Positions 3,963-5,712 of a stretch of DNA of 5,712 bases are shown here, piece by piece. A model generated the notes under the pieces. The model was not told the DNA's origin, searched no databases, and saw only the letters and a program-made list of their open reading frames with translations. Origin of the DNA: Clostridiales bacterium (GTDB taxonomy: Bacteria; Bacillota; Clostridia; Lachnospirales; WQUN01); the NCBI GenBank assembly GCA_031289625.1, contig JAITPB010000143.1, forward strand, positions 1 to 5,712, written 5' to 3'. The position numbers were made by a program, and so were the translations under genes. The first letter of the stretch is position 1. Every line of letters begins with the position of its first letter.

Positions 3963-5712
3963 ATGAAAAAAAAGCTGATCAGTTTTATCTTGACTTTTAT
4001 CATGAGCATTTCCGGTTTTATTCCCGCGCTTTCAGTGAATGCGGCGGATGCAGCGGATGCGGACGCTTTGCTGCTGAATGTCTCCGGACAACTGAATTGG
4101 GAAGTCCAGTTTCAGCCTGATGAATTGGAGGCTGCCAAGGATTGGATAAAGACGTCAAAAGAAGTCGGCGAAGAGTGGATTCAAAAAGAATTGGCCCGAA
4201 CAACGGATACATACAAAATCGATTTGCTGCAAACAGGGCTCGCTGAATCCGCGTCTCTCGACACAGACTCGTTTTTCAGCGTTCAGCCAGACGGCGCCGC
4301 CGATATGGACGTCTCTTTAGCGAATTTCACGCTGACATGGGACAACGGCGTTTCTGTCGTAACGGATGAGAACGGTTATTATACGCTGGAAAATGTATCC
4401 GCCGGGGCGCATACAGTCAAAATAACCCAGGACGATTTTATTCTGTCTGAAGAAACTGTTACGATTCAAAGTGATCAAGACATTCAAGCTGCGCCTGGCC
4501 AGGCGGACGAGCAGCAAATGAACGGCGGATCCGCGATCACAGCGGATATTACCATCAGCCGTACTTCGGCGGATCTATCGGCCTCGATTGAGGATATGGC
4601 GGCATCCATGGCGGATAGCGCGCTTCAATCCGCTTTGCCGGACAACGCGCCGGCAATCGCGCCGCAGAGTTATAGAATAGGCGAATTTGTCGGGCGGCTG
4701 GCGGTATTTTCAAATGGAGTGATCAAAGGCACAGGCGACGGCAGCGCCGCGGTAAATTTTGACAGCAAAGGCGTCACCTATGTCAACGACGACCCGGAGG
4801 ATCTCCGCGTGACCTGCCAGCGCAATAACATGACGCTGGAAGACAGCGCCATGTTTCCTCTGAACGGGTCGGACTGCTCGATCTCGATTGGATTGGGCGC
4901 GCTGGCCAATCATGACAAATCATTGTACCGTGTGTACTATAACAGCCTCTACTGCTGGTATGAAGCCAACCCTGGCCCAGTACAGCAGCGGTATTGCAAC
5001 AATGATGATTATGTTTGGATTTACGCGGAGGATGGCGATAAAACAGATGCCAGCGGCCGAAAATACAAACAGGGCGCGTCTAAAAACGGCCATATCAATT
5101 GTTCTTGGTTTAACGGCATCGGCCATACGGAAAACATGCACCTGGAAACGCCGCTCTTTCTGACCGTCTCTGACGACACCTGGAACCCGAGCTATCAGAG
5201 TCAGGACAGCCAGGCGATTCAGGTGGAGACCAATTATAATTATTGGAAGGTGATCAGTTCTGACTCATCATGGCTGCGGCCCGACGAGTTTCGCGTTGAA
5301 TATGACGAGCAGAATTATCGGTCGCTGGTTTTGTCGGTGGATGAAAATAGCAGTGCAAGCCCGCGTACTGGGATCATCACTGTCTTTACCGGCGGCGGAA
5401 CAGAAAATTTCGATCCGGACGAAGCTGATCCCAATTGCGTCAAAACCATCACCGTCACACAGCCAGGCAGCGGCCTGGGTGTCGATGTCGATCCCAAATT
5501 CTGGGATGCGGACTACCAAGCGCAAAGCAAAGAGTTCACCGTAACGACAAGCTATGACCATTGGTTCGCGGAGAGTTCGGACACAAGCTGGCTGACGGTT
5601 TCCCCCAGCGAATATCACCAAGGGGATCCCATTCCCATTGATACATTAACGCTGCATATATTACAGAACAACGGCAGCACAGAACGCAAAGCCGTCGTAT
5701 ATGTAAGAACCG
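3963..5712 (+). CDS. Secreted/surface protein with CnaB-like and tandem BACON-like domains (3' end outside window)
   Basis: The longest gene in the window: the frame is open for 583 codons to the right edge. A signal peptide (MKKK, hydrophobic stretch, VNA, likely cleavage after residue 27) is followed by an Ala/Asp-rich segment. Residues about 118-170 look like a CnaB or carboxypeptidase-regulatory-like beta-sandwich: VVTDENGYYTLENVSAGAHT is its typical core. Residues 170-230 are Ala/Ser-rich and probably a linker. Residues about 230-395 are not recognised and hold five cysteines (285, 305, 331, 345, 380). Two BACON-like domains follow, about 398-503 and 504 to the edge: each has a Trp pair nine residues apart (W428/W437 and W534/W543) inside YWKVISSDSSWL and HWFAESSDTSWL, and the first ends RTGIITV then KTITVTQPGS. 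BACON domains were named in Bacteroidetes and are thought to bind carbohydrate or mucin. A role in adhesion or glycan binding is inferred. No enzyme domain is seen so far; one may lie beyond the edge. Confidence 0.82.
   Translation, partial: MKKKLISFILTFIMSISGFIPALSVNAADAADADALLLNVSGQLNWEVQFQPDELEAAKDWIKTSKEVGEEWIQKELARTTDTYKIDLLQTGLAESASLDTDSFFSVQPDGAADMDVSLANFTLTWDNGVSVVTDENGYYTLENVSAGAHTVKITQDDFILSEETVTIQSDQDIQAAPGQADEQQMNGGSAITADITISRTSADLSASIEDMAASMADSALQSALPDNAPAIAPQSYRIGEFVGRLAVFSNGVIKGTGDGSAAVNFDSKGVTYVNDDPEDLRVTCQRNNMTLEDSAMFPLNGSDCSISIGLGALANHDKSLYRVYYNSLYCWYEANPGPVQQRYCNNDDYVWIYAEDGDKTDASGRKYKQGASKNGHINCSWFNGIGHTENMHLETPLFLTVSDDTWNPSYQSQDSQAIQVETNYNYWKVISSDSSWLRPDEFRVEYDEQNYRSLVLSVDENSSASPRTGIITVFTGGGTENFDPDEADPNCVKTITVTQPGSGLGVDVDPKFWDADYQAQSKEFTVTTSYDHWFAESSDTSWLTVSPSEYHQGDPIPIDTLTLHILQNNGSTERKAVVYVRT
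5154..5712 (+). repeat. Two tandem BACON-like domain repeats within the surface protein
   Basis: At protein level, copy 1 (from residue 398) and copy 2 (from residue 504) share the pattern L-x-V, W, YQ-x-QS, V-x-T-x-Y-x-x-W, SSD-x-SWL in the same order. The equivalent Trp residues are 106 apart. The DNA itself is too diverged to look like a recent duplication. Copy 2 is cut by the window edge while still open. Confidence 0.72.

Noticed and set aside
4888..5163. 91-codon + strand frame inside the BACON-protein gene
   Set aside because: It overlaps the long open frame that has a signal peptide, a ribosome binding site and domain motifs; it has none of these.
5268..5621. 117-codon - strand frame opposite the BACON-like domains
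   Set aside because: It is antisense to residues with clear BACON-like spacing of Trp and Gln, and its product is not recognised.

Overview
The window looks like a stretch of a Bacillota (Firmicutes) chromosome, most likely class Clostridia. Reasons seen in the sequence: a DUF1836 gene (a family known almost only from this phylum), a small heat-shock gene under a perfect HrcA/CIRCE operator, strong AGGAG-type ribosome binding sites at every gene, an exported copper-amine-oxidase-N-terminal-like (stalk domain) protein, and U-tract hairpin terminators. Species cannot be named.

Layout. (1) 2-1123 (+): the C-terminal 373 residues of an M16 zinc peptidase, cut by the left edge just after its HxxEH motif. 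(2) 1107-1679 (+): a DUF1836 putative DNA-binding protein that overlaps the peptidase by 17 bases and starts with GTG, so the two are probably translationally coupled; a palindromic hairpin follows. (3) 1782-2390: a self-contained heat-shock unit made of an A/T-rich UP-like stretch, a near-consensus sigma-A promoter, a CIRCE operator, hsp20, and a perfect hairpin terminator that also serves the converging gene. (4) 2414-3472 (-): a secreted protein whose signal peptide is built from five 12-bp tandem repeats and which ends in a stalk domain. (5) 3473-3962: a 490-bp divergent intergenic region with two extended -10 promoters facing away from each other, hairpins, and what may be the leader of a broken holin-like-toxin peptide gene. 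(6) 3963-5712 (+), running off the right edge: a large secreted or surface protein with a CnaB/carboxypeptidase-regulatory-like domain, an unrecognised cysteine-containing middle part and two tandem BACON-like domains.

How they relate. The left part is housekeeping (proteolysis, possible transcription control, protein folding). The right part is a divergent pair of exported proteins that share a regulatory region and may be surface or extracellular partners; that link is inferred from layout only. I do not see a phage, CRISPR, insertion sequence, tRNA or rRNA. The least ordinary parts are the divergent leader region, the repeat-built signal peptide and the unassigned middle domain of the BACON protein.
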